From contig CABQXG010000005.1 in assembly GCA_902468045.1 (NCBI GenBank), positions 1-18,557 on the forward strand: a DNA stretch of 18,557 bases. Reading direction: 5' to 3'. This stretch comes from an uncultured Collinsella sp. (GTDB lineage: Bacteria > Actinomycetota > Coriobacteriia > Coriobacteriales > Coriobacteriaceae). The position numbers and the translations under genes were made by a program. The notes beneath the pieces are model-generated. The model saw only the letters and a list, made by a program, of their open reading frames with translations. It did not search any database and had not been told where the DNA came from. Below, one piece after another: positions 1 to 7,802 of this stretch. How positions within the stretch are numbered: the stretch's first letter is position 1; each line of letters starts with the position of its first letter.

Positions 1-450
1 CCGGTTGTCGGGATCATCATGGGTTCCAAGTCCGATCTGGGCGTTATGGAAGGCTGCACCGCCGAGCTCGAGGCGCTTGGTGTGCCCTATGAGCTTGTCA
101 TTGCGAGCGCACACCGCACGCCGGCGAAGGTCCACGAGTGGGCCTCGACTGCCGCCGATCGCGGTATCAAAGTGATTATCGCCGCCGCCGGCAAGGCCGC
201 TCACCTGGGTGGTGTCGTGGCTGCCTTTACGCCGCTGCCGGTTATCGGTGTGCCTATGAAGACGAGTGACTTGGGCGGCATGGATTCGCTGCTGTCGATG
301 GTGCAGATGCCTTCGGGCGTGCCCGTGGCCTGCGTTGCCATCAACGGCGCCAAGAACGCCGCCATCTACGCCACGCAGATTCTAGGCGCTTGCGACCCCG
401 AGTACCGCAAGGTTATCGAGAAGATGAAGCAGGAGATGGCCGACGCCTAG
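1..450 (+). CDS. purE: N5-carboxyaminoimidazole ribonucleotide mutase (5' partial)
   Basis: PurE converts N5-CAIR to CAIR in de novo purine synthesis in the cytoplasm. The reading frame is open from base 1 (P-V-V-G-I-I-M-G-S-K-S-D), so the gene begins upstream of the window and only a few residues are missing. Visible class I PurE marks are the GSKSD nucleotide/phosphate-binding start, the SAHRTP motif with its active-site histidine, AAAGKAAHLGGVVAA, and the late GGMDSLLSMVQMPSGVPVA segment followed by AAIYATQIL. The ATG at 19 lies inside the first conserved strand and is unlikely to be the true start. The stop is 35 bases before the sortase start, so the two genes may be co-transcribed. purF, purM and purN lie about 3 kb downstream, so the purine genes are clustered but interrupted. 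Confidence 0.95.
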   Translation, partial: PVVGIIMGSKSDLGVMEGCTAELEALGVPYELVIASAHRTPAKVHEWASTAADRGIKVIIAAAGKAAHLGGVVAAFTPLPVIGVPMKTSDLGGMDSLLSMVQMPSGVPVACVAINGAKNAAIYATQILGACDPEYRKVIEKMKQEMADA

Positions 451-485
451 GCGTTCCGCCGTTTCACCGCAGTATAAGGAGAGCC

Positions 486-1484
486 ATGTCCGACTATCAG
501 GGAAAACGATTCAAGGCTTCTCAGATTCCCGATCCGTCGAAGCCGGGTACTGCCTGTGCGGCACAGCAGGGTCGGACATCCTCTCCTCAGCAGCCGCGCA
601 CGGCGCGCCCCGTGACACCGGCGACGCATCGTCGACAGGACGCGCCGGCCGCATATCGACCTTCATCTTATAGCAATGCTAAGAAGCCGCCCCGGTCTTC
701 ATCGCATGCCGCGCCGTCGGATTACACCGAGCCGCCGCGCAAAAAGCGCCGCTCCGTTATCCCCATCTTGCTCATCATTATTGGCATCGGCCTAATCGTT
801 GCCGCTGCCGCCATCTTTATCAACGCCCAGATTGGCTACAAGCAGGCGAGCGAGTCGTATCAAAAGATCGAAAAACAATATGTGAGCGACAAGGACGCCA
901 GCGGCGTGCCGATTATCGACTTTGATGCACTTGCCCAGACGAATCCCGAGGTTGTGGGTTGGATTTACGCGCCCGGCACCAACATCAACTATCCCGTCGT
1001 GCAGACGAACAACAACTCCAAATACCTCAACACGCTGTTTGACGGTACGGCTAACGCGTCCGGTGCCATCTTCTTGGATAGCGACGACACCGCGCCGGGC
1101 ATGGTGGATCAGCAGACCACGATTTACGGTCATCACATGAATGACGGTTCGATGTTCAACGTGATTTCGGATACGACCGATCAGGCGACGTTTGACAGCA
1201 TGGAATACGTGTACTACATCACGCGCGATGCGACGTATAAGTTGCGCCCGCTGGCGACCAAGGTGGTCGAGGACACGTATGCCAAGGCGCGCACGCCCAA
1301 CTTTGAGGGCGATGACGGACTGAAGAATTACCTGTCCGAGATGCTCGACGGTGCCTCTGCCGTGGCGAGCGATGCCACCGATCGTGCTGCTTCGGCAACC
1401 AAGGTCGTAACGCTTGTGACCTGTCGTTCGTTATCGCTGAGCAACACACGTGCCGTCATGGTGCTCACGCCGGTCGAGGAATAG
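486..1484 (+). CDS. Class B-type sortase, membrane anchored
   Basis: Sortases are extracytoplasmic cysteine transpeptidases that attach surface proteins to the cell wall or build pili. The 332-residue product has a Pro/Ser/Arg-rich cytoplasmic N-terminus (about 1-85), a KKRR positive cluster, one hydrophobic helix (about 90-113), then the catalytic domain. The domain opens with NPEVVGWIYAPGTNINYPVV, typical of class B. The catalytic triad is visible: His216 in YGHHM, Cys313 in TLVTC and Arg322 in NTRAVMV. The ATG at 486 is chosen because AAGGAG lies at 477-482; a longer frame from 390 would overlap purE and has no such site. The gap to the next gene is 3 bases. No protein with an LPxTG/NPQTN-type sorting signal is encoded in this window, so the substrate is unknown. 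Confidence 0.88.
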   Translation: MSDYQGKRFKASQIPDPSKPGTACAAQQGRTSSPQQPRTARPVTPATHRRQDAPAAYRPSSYSNAKKPPRSSSHAAPSDYTEPPRKKRRSVIPILLIIIGIGLIVAAAAIFINAQIGYKQASESYQKIEKQYVSDKDASGVPIIDFDALAQTNPEVVGWIYAPGTNINYPVVQTNNNSKYLNTLFDGTANASGAIFLDSDDTAPGMVDQQTTIYGHHMNDGSMFNVISDTTDQATFDSMEYVYYITRDATYKLRPLATKVVEDTYAKARTPNFEGDDGLKNYLSEMLDGASAVASDATDRAASATKVVTLVTCRSLSLSNTRAVMVLTPVEE

Positions 1485-1487
1485 ATA

Positions 1488-1937
1488 ATGGGCTACTCAA
1501 TGACGGTGAAAGGGGAAATGATGCTCGAGAATGGCAAAACGATGCCTTCGGTTGATGCTTGGCTGCGCGAGGCCAAGGCCGATGCTTCGGCGGCAGGCTG
1601 TGGGATGTATCTGACGCATAACGGCGTGGTGCGCGCGACGCCCAAGTCCGAGGTCCGCGGGATCGAAACCGATGGCGTAGCTCCCGGACGCAGGGTGGGC
1701 GGCATGGTGTTCGGCTTCGATGCTCAGAAAGTGCAGGCTGCTATCGAAGCCACGCGCGCGATGCCGGGTATCGGCTATGTGCGCGTGTGGCTGGCAAGCG
1801 GCGAGCTTGCCGTAGGTGACGACATCATGCTTGTGCTCATCGGCGGGGACATTCGCCCGCATGTGGTCGATGCGCTGCAGACGCTCGTTGGCACCATCAA
1901 GAACGAATGTGTGAGTGAGGTCGAGCGCGAGGCGTAG
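1488..1937 (+). CDS. MoaE-like protein (molybdopterin synthase large-subunit fold, diverged)
   Basis: This 149-residue protein resembles MoaE, the catalytic subunit of molybdopterin synthase, in its C-terminal half. There, WLASGELAVGDDIMLVLIGG followed by DIRPHVVDALQTLVGTIKNE matches the family pattern of a GxLxxGD turn, a strand, an R residue, then a helix leading to the active-site lysines. A lysine sits near the expected catalytic place, but the W-K-[KR]-E motif is replaced by VSEVERE and the aromatic residue is lost, so activity is doubtful. Length matches MoaE (about 150). GAGGA at 1476-1480 supports the ATG at 1488; in-frame ATGs at 1500 and 1518 are alternatives. It lies 3 bases after the sortase. 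No moaD, moaA or other cofactor gene is near. Assignment is by pattern recognition only. Confidence 0.5.
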   Translation: MGYSMTVKGEMMLENGKTMPSVDAWLREAKADASAAGCGMYLTHNGVVRATPKSEVRGIETDGVAPGRRVGGMVFGFDAQKVQAAIEATRAMPGIGYVRVWLASGELAVGDDIMLVLIGGDIRPHVVDALQTLVGTIKNECVSEVEREA

Positions 1938-1967
1938 AGGCTTGCGTCGATAGAAGGCTCGTTTATA

Positions 1968-2006
1968 AAAATGCCCGTTGGTACGTGTGATGCCGGCGGG
2001 CATTTT
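1968..2006. terminator. Bidirectional intrinsic terminator
   Basis: A perfect 10-bp stem, AAAATGCCCG at 1968-1977 and CGGGCATTTT at 1997-2006, encloses a 19-base loop. Transcripts of either strand end the stem in a run of U. It lies between the MoaE-like gene (plus) and the 3' end of the CmpB-like gene (minus), so it can serve both convergent units. Confidence 0.8.
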
Positions 2007-2027
2007 GCGTTTTGGGCGCGGTGGGTG

Positions 2028-3257
2028 CTACACGCGCGTCGCATCCTTGGGGCTCATGGTCATGCTCTGGAAGCGATTCTCCATAAAATCATTATCGAAG
2101 TACTTGCCGTAGAACTGCGCAACGGGAATATCCGGTTCCGTGCCGTTGACGCGCTGATACCAATAATCGAGCGACTGCAGCGTCATAACGCCATCGACCA
2201 GCATAATGATGGTGAAGATGACGGTAGCGGAGTAGCGGCTCTTCCAGGGAATCATATTGATGAGCTTGAGTAGCCTCGGCAGCAGCAGCTTGATCCAGAT
2301 GAGGCCACCCAGGCCCCACAGGCAGGCGAAGCCCGTGCAGGTACGTCCGCCGGTAAGGACGGCGAGCGGATCGGGCATGCCAAAGAGCTTCATATGCGAG
2401 TAGCTCCACGAGACTACGCCAAACGAGGTCTGCATAAACCAGCCCACGAACACCTCAAAGCTTGCGCCGAGCAGCGCGCTCACCAAAAAGATAATGATGG
2501 GGTTCTTTTTGTAGAAGCGGTTGAGCACCATGGTCATGAGTACGGCGCCAAATCCATAGATGGGGCTGAAGGGGCCAAACAGCATGCCGGCGCGGTTCTG
2601 GTAGACGCCGGGGTCGTCGACCGTCATGTGCCAGATGTCCTCGGCGATCAGGCCGAGTATGCAGCAGACAAAGAATACCCAGAACAGGTTGAAGTAGTTG
2701 AGCTTGATGTAGCCTTCGCCGGTTTCATCGCGCCCGAGCATGCCCTCGGCGGCGGCGTCGCGATCGAGCATTTCCTGCAGGCGGCGTTGCAGCTCGCGCT
2801 CCTGGCGCAGCGTGGGGTCGACGGTGGTCGAAAGCGCGACGAGGATGCCGAGCTGGATGGCGGGGCGCAGCAAGAAAGGCCCGATGCCCTGGAGCATCAC
2901 GTCAACCAAAAGCTCGACGACGGTCAATGCGATAAGGATATAGGACAGACGGGCGGCATTGCGGCGCTGGTTCTTGATGAGGTCAAGGCCAAAGATGATC
3001 AAGATGACGGCACTGGCAGCCGAGAGCATGATGCCGGCGACAATCAGTCCGACCGCGACGAGCGTGTTGTCGCCGAGCTTGGCGGCGGCGTTGCCGTTGA
3101 TGAGCGCGGTGATGACCTGCCACATAAAGGCGCCGACCGACGGGAGCGTGCCCACGCCGGACAGGATGCACAGGACGGCGTATACCTTAATGATGAGGGG
3201 GATCTTCTTGACCTCCGTGGCGCTGGGGACGCTGGGGTCGAGTTCGTTTCGATCCAT
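2028..3257 (-). CDS. Multi-pass membrane protein, CmpB-like putative ABC permease family
   Basis: The 409-residue protein has an N-terminal membrane half (several hydrophobic helices from about residue 20 to 175), a charged cytoplasmic linker rich in Arg/Glu (RQERELQRRLQEMLDRD), then a second membrane domain. That domain carries the hallmark of the family often labelled putative ABC transporter permease (CmpB type): a first helix ending in LGLIAEDIWH, then NRAGMLFGPFSPIYGFG, later GASFEVFVGWF and FACLWGLGGLIW. The biochemical function of this family is not established and no ATPase partner is adjacent. The start at 3257 is chosen because AGAAAGG precedes it at a suitable distance and the protein starts MDRNELDPSVPSATEVKK. 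A longer frame to 3434 has no supporting site. It is transcribed away from purF and convergently with the sortase unit. Confidence 0.8.
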   Translation of the reverse strand: MDRNELDPSVPSATEVKKIPLIIKVYAVLCILSGVGTLPSVGAFMWQVITALINGNAAAKLGDNTLVAVGLIVAGIMLSAASAVILIIFGLDLIKNQRRNAARLSYILIALTVVELLVDVMLQGIGPFLLRPAIQLGILVALSTTVDPTLRQERELQRRLQEMLDRDAAAEGMLGRDETGEGYIKLNYFNLFWVFFVCCILGLIAEDIWHMTVDDPGVYQNRAGMLFGPFSPIYGFGAVLMTMVLNRFYKKNPIIIFLVSALLGASFEVFVGWFMQTSFGVVSWSYSHMKLFGMPDPLAVLTGGRTCTGFACLWGLGGLIWIKLLLPRLLKLINMIPWKSRYSATVIFTIIMLVDGVMTLQSLDYWYQRVNGTEPDIPVAQFYGKYFDNDFMENRFQSMTMSPKDATRV

Positions 3258-3302
3258 ACATAACCTTTCTCGTTTTGCTGTAGGTACAAGGATACGCCGC
3301 CG

Positions 3303-3319
3303 ACCTGCCAAAAGACAGG
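3303..3319. repeat. Possible decayed copy of the 5222-5260 dyad
   Basis: ACCTGCCAAAAGACAGG here matches ACCTGCCAAAAAGGGACAGG at 5224-5243 except for loss of three bases (AGG). It still folds as CCTG/CAGG. It is followed by two further short palindromes, GGACGAACGTCC (3318-3329) and TTGCAACAATGCAA (3333-3346). It lies upstream of the minus-strand CmpB-like gene. Similarity is short, so chance is possible. Confidence 0.35.
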
Positions 3320-3504
3320 ACGAACGTCCCAATTGCAACAATGCAAGCCCCAACGGCGGGCGAGACGCGTCGCAACGGAAGTATGCGGGATCGTCGGCCC
3401 CGAGGCAGTTGCCCAATAAAATGTTTGGCTGCAAAACGGATTATAAGCTCGGTGGGCTTTTAAAAAGCGCTGTTCATGCGCGGGAGTGCTTGTCTTGCCG
3501 TGCG

Positions 3505-3510
3505 TATAAT
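3505..3510 (+). promoter_or_regulatory. Candidate -10 box for purF
   Basis: A perfect TATAAT lies 41 bases upstream of the purF ATG, in the 294-bp divergent gap between the CmpB-like gene and purF. No good -35 box is present at 16-18 bp spacing (GGGAGT region), so activator dependence or a different spacing is possible. No purine riboswitch fold was recognised in the gap. Confidence 0.5.
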
Positions 3511-3551
3511 AGGGCAGGTAACGCCAAATAACGAGGCTCTGAGGGGATGCC

Positions 3552-5222
3552 ATGTCTCAAGAAACCATCCGCGCGGCCGAGCGTGCCGCGGGACAGGTGA
3601 AGACCATGTCGACGTATGATCCGGACTCCGACCAGCTGCATGAGGAATGCGGCATTTTTGGTGTGTGGGCACCCGATCGCGATGTGGCTCGACTGACGTA
3701 CTTTGGTCTGCGCGCGCTGCAGCATCGCGGCCAGGAATCGGCGGGAATCGCCGTGGGTGATGGCGGCACGGTTATGGTTCGCAAAGACCTGGGACTGCTC
3801 GATCGCGTGTTCTCCAACGCCGACTTGTCGACGCTCTCCGGCCAGCTGGCCGTGGGCCACGTGCGCTATGGCACTGCCGGTGCCAAGAGCTGGGAAGCCT
3901 CGCAGCCGCATCTTTCTACCATCAACAGCGTCATTATCGCGCTCGCGCACAACGGTACCCTCGTCAACACCGACGAGCTGCGCCGCCAGCTGATCGAGCT
4001 GGGCGTGCCGTTCCTTTCCAATTCGGATTCCGAGGTCGCGACTAAGCTTATCGGCTACTTTACTCAGCGTACAGGCCATCTGCGCGAGGGCATTCGCAAG
4101 ACCATGGAGCTCGTGCGCGGCGGCTACGCCATGACGCTCATCAACGAGCAGGCACTCTACGCATTCCGCGATCCGCACGGCATTCGCCCGCTCGTGCTGG
4201 GCAAGCTGGTGGACGAGGGCCTGGACCAGGCCGATGCCGCATCCGTTTCGCAGCTGCCGTCGCAGGACGGCGCCGCGACGGTCGACTCCACCGTCCGTGT
4301 CACGCGCGCCGGCGGCTGGGTCGTTGCTTCCGAGACCTGCGCACTCGACATCGTGGGTGCCGAGTACGTCCGTGACGTCCGTCCCGGCGAGATTTTGCGC
4401 ATCAGCGCCGAGGGTCTGGTATCCGAGCAGGGCGTGCCTGCAGCCGAAGAGCCCGCAAACTGCATCTTTGAGCAGGTCTACTTTGCCCGCCCCGACTCCA
4501 TCATGAACGGCAAGAGCGTCTATGCCTGCCGTTACGACATGGGTCGTCAGCTGGCACACGAGGAGCCCGTCGAGGCCGATCTGGTCATCGGCGTGCCCGA
4601 CTCCGGCCTGCCGCCCGCGGAGGGGTATTCGCACGAGAGCGGTATTCCCTTTGGTGAGGGCCTTATCAAGAACCGCTACGTGGGCCGTACGTTTATCGAG
4701 CCCACGCAGGAGCTGCGCGCCATGGGCGTGCGTATGAAACTCAACCCGCTGCGCGACAACATCGAGGGCAAGCGCCTGGTCGTCATCGACGACTCCATCG
4801 TGCGCGGCACCACCATGGTGCAGCTCGTCAAGATGCTACGCAACGCTGGCGCCAAGGAGATTCATATCCGCATCAACTCGCCCGAGGTCATCTGGCCGTG
4901 CTTCTACGGCATCGATACCGACGTGCAGTCGCAGCTTATCAGCGCCAACAAGACGGTCGATGAGATTTGTGAGTATATCGGCGCCGATTCGCTGGCCTTC
5001 CTTTCGGTCGAGGGCCTGCTTAAGGTCATGCCCAAGGGCGGTTACTGCGATGCGTGCTTTACCGGCCGCTACCCCGTGGCGATTCCCGAGAGTTTTGGCC
5101 GCGACAAGTTCATGGAGGGCTTTAAGCCCCGCAACCTGGACAAGCCGCTGCACTTTGACGACGACGCCGTGGTCGAGAAATACGACGACCGCAGCTGGGA
5201 AGAGGAACACGGCGAGGCCTAA
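3552..5222 (+). CDS. purF: Amidophosphoribosyltransferase
   Basis: PurF makes 5-phosphoribosylamine from PRPP and glutamine, the committed step of purine synthesis. The N-terminal Ntn-hydrolase glutaminase domain starts at Cys33 (EEC-GIFG), which would be exposed by removal of a propeptide. The phosphoribosyltransferase domain carries the PRPP motif VVIDDSIVRGTT near residues 410-422. Single cysteines in ANCIFEQVYFARPDS and IWPCFYGIDT plus the pair in GYCDACFTG fit the 4Fe-4S class known from Bacillus PurF. GAGGGG at 3541-3546 supports the ATG at 3552, giving 556 residues, longer than the usual 470-520. Part of the excess is an insertion near residues 220-250 (DQADAASVSQLPSQDG). An in-frame ATG at 3606 behind AGGTGA would give a more usual 14-residue propeptide, so the start is uncertain. 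Confidence 0.96.
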   Translation: MSQETIRAAERAAGQVKTMSTYDPDSDQLHEECGIFGVWAPDRDVARLTYFGLRALQHRGQESAGIAVGDGGTVMVRKDLGLLDRVFSNADLSTLSGQLAVGHVRYGTAGAKSWEASQPHLSTINSVIIALAHNGTLVNTDELRRQLIELGVPFLSNSDSEVATKLIGYFTQRTGHLREGIRKTMELVRGGYAMTLINEQALYAFRDPHGIRPLVLGKLVDEGLDQADAASVSQLPSQDGAATVDSTVRVTRAGGWVVASETCALDIVGAEYVRDVRPGEILRISAEGLVSEQGVPAAEEPANCIFEQVYFARPDSIMNGKSVYACRYDMGRQLAHEEPVEADLVIGVPDSGLPPAEGYSHESGIPFGEGLIKNRYVGRTFIEPTQELRAMGVRMKLNPLRDNIEGKRLVVIDDSIVRGTTMVQLVKMLRNAGAKEIHIRINSPEVIWPCFYGIDTDVQSQLISANKTVDEICEYIGADSLAFLSVEGLLKVMPKGGYCDACFTGRYPVAIPESFGRDKFMEGFKPRNLDKPLHFDDDAVVEKYDDRSWEEEHGEA

Positions 5223-5260
5223 AACCTGCCAAAAAGGGACAGGTTTATTTTGGTAGGTTT
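5222..5260. repeat. GGGACAG dyad A
   Basis: A 13-base arm AAACCTGCCAAAA (5222-5234) pairs with TTTTGGTAGGTTT (5248-5260), with one G-U pair. The 13-base loop holds AGGGACAGGTTTA. The element begins on the last base of the purF stop codon. It could act as a weak terminator, but its core links it to six other dyads in this window. Confidence 0.75.
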
Positions 5261-5284
5261 TACCTGCTGTTTTGTTGATATGAC

Positions 5285-5309
5285 GGCGCGCGTTGTTATG
5301 GCGCGCGCC
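5285..5309. other. GC-rich hairpin upstream of purM
   Basis: GGCGCGCG (5285-5292) and CGCGCGCC (5302-5309) form an 8-bp stem with a 9-base loop. No U-run follows on the plus strand, so it is not a standard terminator. It lies in the 156-bp gap between purF and purM and could stabilise or attenuate the transcript; the role is not shown by the sequence. Confidence 0.45.
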
Positions 5310-5378
5310 GAAATGAACGCAACTATGAGCACCGTTTGGCGCCCGGGCGGCGGACGGTAGTGGGAGAGGAAGGCTCAG

Positions 5379-6480
5379 ATGAGCGACAGCAAGCATGTGA
5401 CGTATGAGGATGCCGGCGTCGATCCCGCCGAGGGCGGCCGCGCCGTCGACGCTATTAAGCAGATGGTTAAGGACACCAACCGTCCCGAGGTCATCGGCGG
5501 CATCGGTGGCTTTGGTGGCCTGTTCTCGGCTGCCGCGCTTAAGGATATGGAAGACCCGATTCTGATTAGCGGTACCGACGGCGTGGGCACCAAGCTCGTG
5601 CTCGCCCAGATCATGGACCGTCACGAGACGGTGGGCCAGGACCTGGTCGCTATGTGCGTCAACGACATTGGCTTCGGGCGCCGAGCCGCTGTTCTTCCTG
5701 GACTACGTTGCCATCGGCCACATCGAGGCCGAGCACATGGCAAAGATCATCAAGGGTGTGGCCGACGGCTGTAAGCTCGCGGGCTGCGCGCTCGTGGGCG
5801 GCGAGATGGCCGAGCACCCCGGCGTCATGGCTCCTGCCGACTACGACCTTGCCGGATTTACCGTGGGCGTCGTCGACCGTCCCAAGATGCTCGACCCCGC
5901 GAACGTCCGCCCCGGCGACGTGATCCTGGGCCTGCCTTCCACCGGCGTGCACTCCAACGGCTACTCGCTCGTGCGTAAGGTCATTGGCGTCGACGGTATT
6001 AAGCCGGGCACGCCCGAGGCCGCCGCTAAGGCCGAGGAGCTGAGCCGTCCGCTCGAGGAACTCGGCGGCGCATCGCTGGCAGACGCCCTGCTGGCCCCCA
6101 CGCGCATCTATGTCAAGCCGATTCTGGAGCTGCTGCGCGGCGGCGCCAACGTGCACGCCATCGCCCACATCACTGGCGGCGGTATTACCGAGAACCTCAA
6201 CCGCGCGCTCGCCGACGATGTCGACGCCGTGGTCACCCGCAACGGCGCCGAGATGGGTTGGGACGTTCCGCCCGTCATCACCTACGTGTCGCGCCAGGCC
6301 GAGCTCGCGCCCAATGAGGCATGCAAGACCTTCAACATGGGCGTTGGCCTGTGCCTGATCGTCGCCCCCGAGGACGAGGCCGCGGTGACCGAGGCTCTGG
6401 TCGCGCTGGGCGAGAAGCCGTTCCGCGTGGGCGAGTGCGTCGAGGGTTCCGGTAAGGTCGTGTACTCCGATGAGCGCTAA
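5379..6480 (+). pseudogene. purM: Phosphoribosylformylglycinamidine cyclo-ligase, frameshifted
   Basis: PurM (AIR synthetase) closes the imidazole ring using ATP. Its N-terminal part reads in one frame from the ATG at 5379 (behind GGAGAGGAAGG) through [19 protein letters not shown] and CVNDI at about 5669. The rest, beginning [16 protein letters not shown] and running through LVGGEMAEHPG, GLPSTGVHSNGYSLVRK and HITGGGI to the stop at 6480, is in another frame. The family reads VNDI-x-x-x-GAEPL; here only one base remains of the first x codon, so loss of two bases near 5670 fits best and would restore 367 residues. As written, the first frame ends at 5774 after 131 residues. The remaining sequence is intact, so either a very recent mutation or a sequence error is likely. 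The stop overlaps the purN start. Confidence 0.9.
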
Positions 6481-7171
6481 CGAGCAGATGACTGCTGCCG
6501 ATGGCCTGGATTTTGTGCCCTATACCCGTCCGACCGGCACCGATACGGCCGAGCCGCTCAAGATCGGTGTGCTCATCAGCGGTTCGGGTACCAACCTGCA
6601 GGCGCTGATCGATCTGATCGCTGCCGGCAAACTCAACGCTTCGATTGAGCTTGTGGTGTCGAGCCGTCCTTCGGCTAAGGGTTTGCAGCGCGCTGAGCGC
6701 GCGGGCATCCAGACGCTTACGCTGTCCAAGGATGTCTATGCCGACCCCATCGCCGCCGACGAGATCATCGCGCACGAGCTGCTCGAGCGCGGCTGCGAAT
6801 ATGTGGTCATGGCCGGCTACATGCGCATGGTGCACACGCCTCTGCTGGCGGCGTTTCCCAATCGCGTGGTCAACTTGCATCCGGCGCTGCTGCCGAGCTT
6901 TACCGGTGCGCATGCGATTGACGATGCCTTTGCGCGCGGCGTCAAGGTAACTGGCGTGACCGTGCATTTTGCCAACGAGATCTACGACAACGGCCCCATC
7001 ATCGCCCAGCGCGCGCTGGCTGTCGAGGAAGGTTGGGATGTCGACACGCTCGAGGAGCACATCCACGCGATTGAGCACGTGCTGTATCCCGAGGTCGTGC
7101 AGATGCTCGCCGACGGCCGCGTCCACGTGCTGGAGAGCGGCAAGGTCGCAATTGACGCGCCTCGCGGCTAG
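6470..7171 (+). CDS. purN: Phosphoribosylglycinamide formyltransferase
   Basis: PurN transfers a formyl group from 10-formyltetrahydrofolate to GAR. The 233-residue protein has KIGVLISGSGTN at 31-42 (phosphate-binding loop) and the catalytic set Asn135 and His137 (VNLHPALLPSF) and Asp173 (YDNGPIIAQ). All three are shifted by exactly 29 from the Escherichia coli numbering (106, 108, 144). The shift reflects a 30-residue N-terminal extension (MSANEQMTAADG...) not found in the classic enzyme. The ATG at 6470 overlaps the purM stop by 11 bases, suggesting translational coupling. With purF and purM it forms a purine unit closed by the terminator at 7204-7246. Confidence 0.95.
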   Translation: MSANEQMTAADGLDFVPYTRPTGTDTAEPLKIGVLISGSGTNLQALIDLIAAGKLNASIELVVSSRPSAKGLQRAERAGIQTLTLSKDVYADPIAADEIIAHELLERGCEYVVMAGYMRMVHTPLLAAFPNRVVNLHPALLPSFTGAHAIDDAFARGVKVTGVTVHFANEIYDNGPIIAQRALAVEEGWDVDTLEEHIHAIEHVLYPEVVQMLADGRVHVLESGKVAIDAPRG

Positions 7172-7203
7172 CGGCGCACAGTACAATTTAGCCGAGTAGT
7201 CAG

Positions 7204-7246
7204 GGTGGTCATTGGCGCCAAGGCGCGCGTGGCCACCTTTTGTTTT
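7204..7246 (+). terminator. Intrinsic terminator after purN
   Basis: GGTGGTCA (7204-7211) pairs with TGGCCACC (7230-7237), 8 bp with one G-U, followed directly by TTTTGTTTT. It lies 32 bases after the purN stop and ends the purF-purM-purN unit. Confidence 0.85.
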
Positions 7247-7249
7247 GAG

Positions 7250-7305
7250 TAGTCATCGGGGACGGTCTTTAGCGACTAGTCATTCAAGAACGCCTCCGAT
7301 GACTA
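7250..7305. repeat. GGGACAG-type dyad B (diverged core)
   Basis: TAGTCATCGG (7250-7259) pairs perfectly with CCGATGACTA (7296-7305). The pairing continues inward over GGACG/CGCCT with one mismatch and one G-U. The core reads GGGGACGG instead of GGGGACAG. A third copy of the arm heptamer TAGTCAT lies in the middle (7277-7283). The right arm abuts the ribosome binding site of the EIIA gene. Confidence 0.65.
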
Positions 7306-7323
7306 GGAGAGAGAGGTGAGCGC

Positions 7324-7788
7324 ATGGCGGATAACGAAGCGCTGTTTACGCCTGAGCTAGTGTTTTTTGATTGGGAGTGTGCAACGCCGGATGAGGTATT
7401 CGCGCGGCTTGAGGGCGAGCTTGCACCACGTGGCTACATTGCATCCGGTTGGCTCGACGCCGTTCGCACGCGCGAGGATGCCTACCCTACGGGTCTTGCC
7501 ATGCCGGCGGCAAACATTGCCATTCCGCATACCGATCCGGGGTTTGTGGCCAAGCCCTATATCGCGGTGGTGAAGCCCACCGCGCTCGTGACATTTAACG
7601 CTATGGCTGGCATGGGCGCTCCGGTGCCGGCGCAGATCGTCATCAATCTGGGCATCGCCGAGCCGGGCGGCCAGGTCGAGGCCCTGCAGGCGCTCATGAA
7701 CATCTTTATGGACGCCGATGCCGCAGCCGACGTGCTCGGCCAGACCACGTCCCAGGGCATGGTCGACGCCATCCGCCGCCACTTCTAA
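7324..7788 (+). CDS. PTS system EIIA component, galactitol (GatA)-like
   Basis: EIIA proteins pass phosphate from HPr to EIIB of a sugar phosphotransferase system. The 154-residue protein matches the fructose/mannitol EIIA fold in its GatA-like branch: YPTGLAMPAANIAIPHTDP holds the phospho-accepting His69, followed by the KPYIAVVKPTALVTF strand, VIINLGIAEP-like core and a C-terminal helix (QALMNIFMDADAAADVL). GGAGAGAGAGG just upstream supports the ATG at 7324. No EIIB or EIIC gene is within the window, so it is stand-alone here; it may serve a transporter elsewhere or have a regulatory role. It is bracketed by dyads B and C/D, and dyad B occupies its presumed 5' untranslated region. Confidence 0.85.
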   Translation: MADNEALFTPELVFFDWECATPDEVFARLEGELAPRGYIASGWLDAVRTREDAYPTGLAMPAANIAIPHTDPGFVAKPYIAVVKPTALVTFNAMAGMGAPVPAQIVINLGIAEPGGQVEALQALMNIFMDADAAADVLGQTTSQGMVDAIRRHF

Positions 7789-7802
7789 GGTGGGGCTGAG
7801 TC

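Noticed and set aside
2394..3263. Plus-strand open frame opposite the CmpB-like gene
   Set aside because: Its product has no recognisable domain and is rich in Asp/Glu/His, as expected from the complement of a membrane protein gene. The minus frame has clear helices and the family motif.
3590..3596. GGGACAG inside the purF coding region
   Set aside because: It has no complementary flanks and encodes part of the N-terminal extension, so it is not counted as a member of the dyad family.
7166..7323. Riboswitch or small RNA gene between purN and EIIA
   Set aside because: The gap is explained by the terminator at 7204-7246 and dyad B; no known riboswitch core was recognised.
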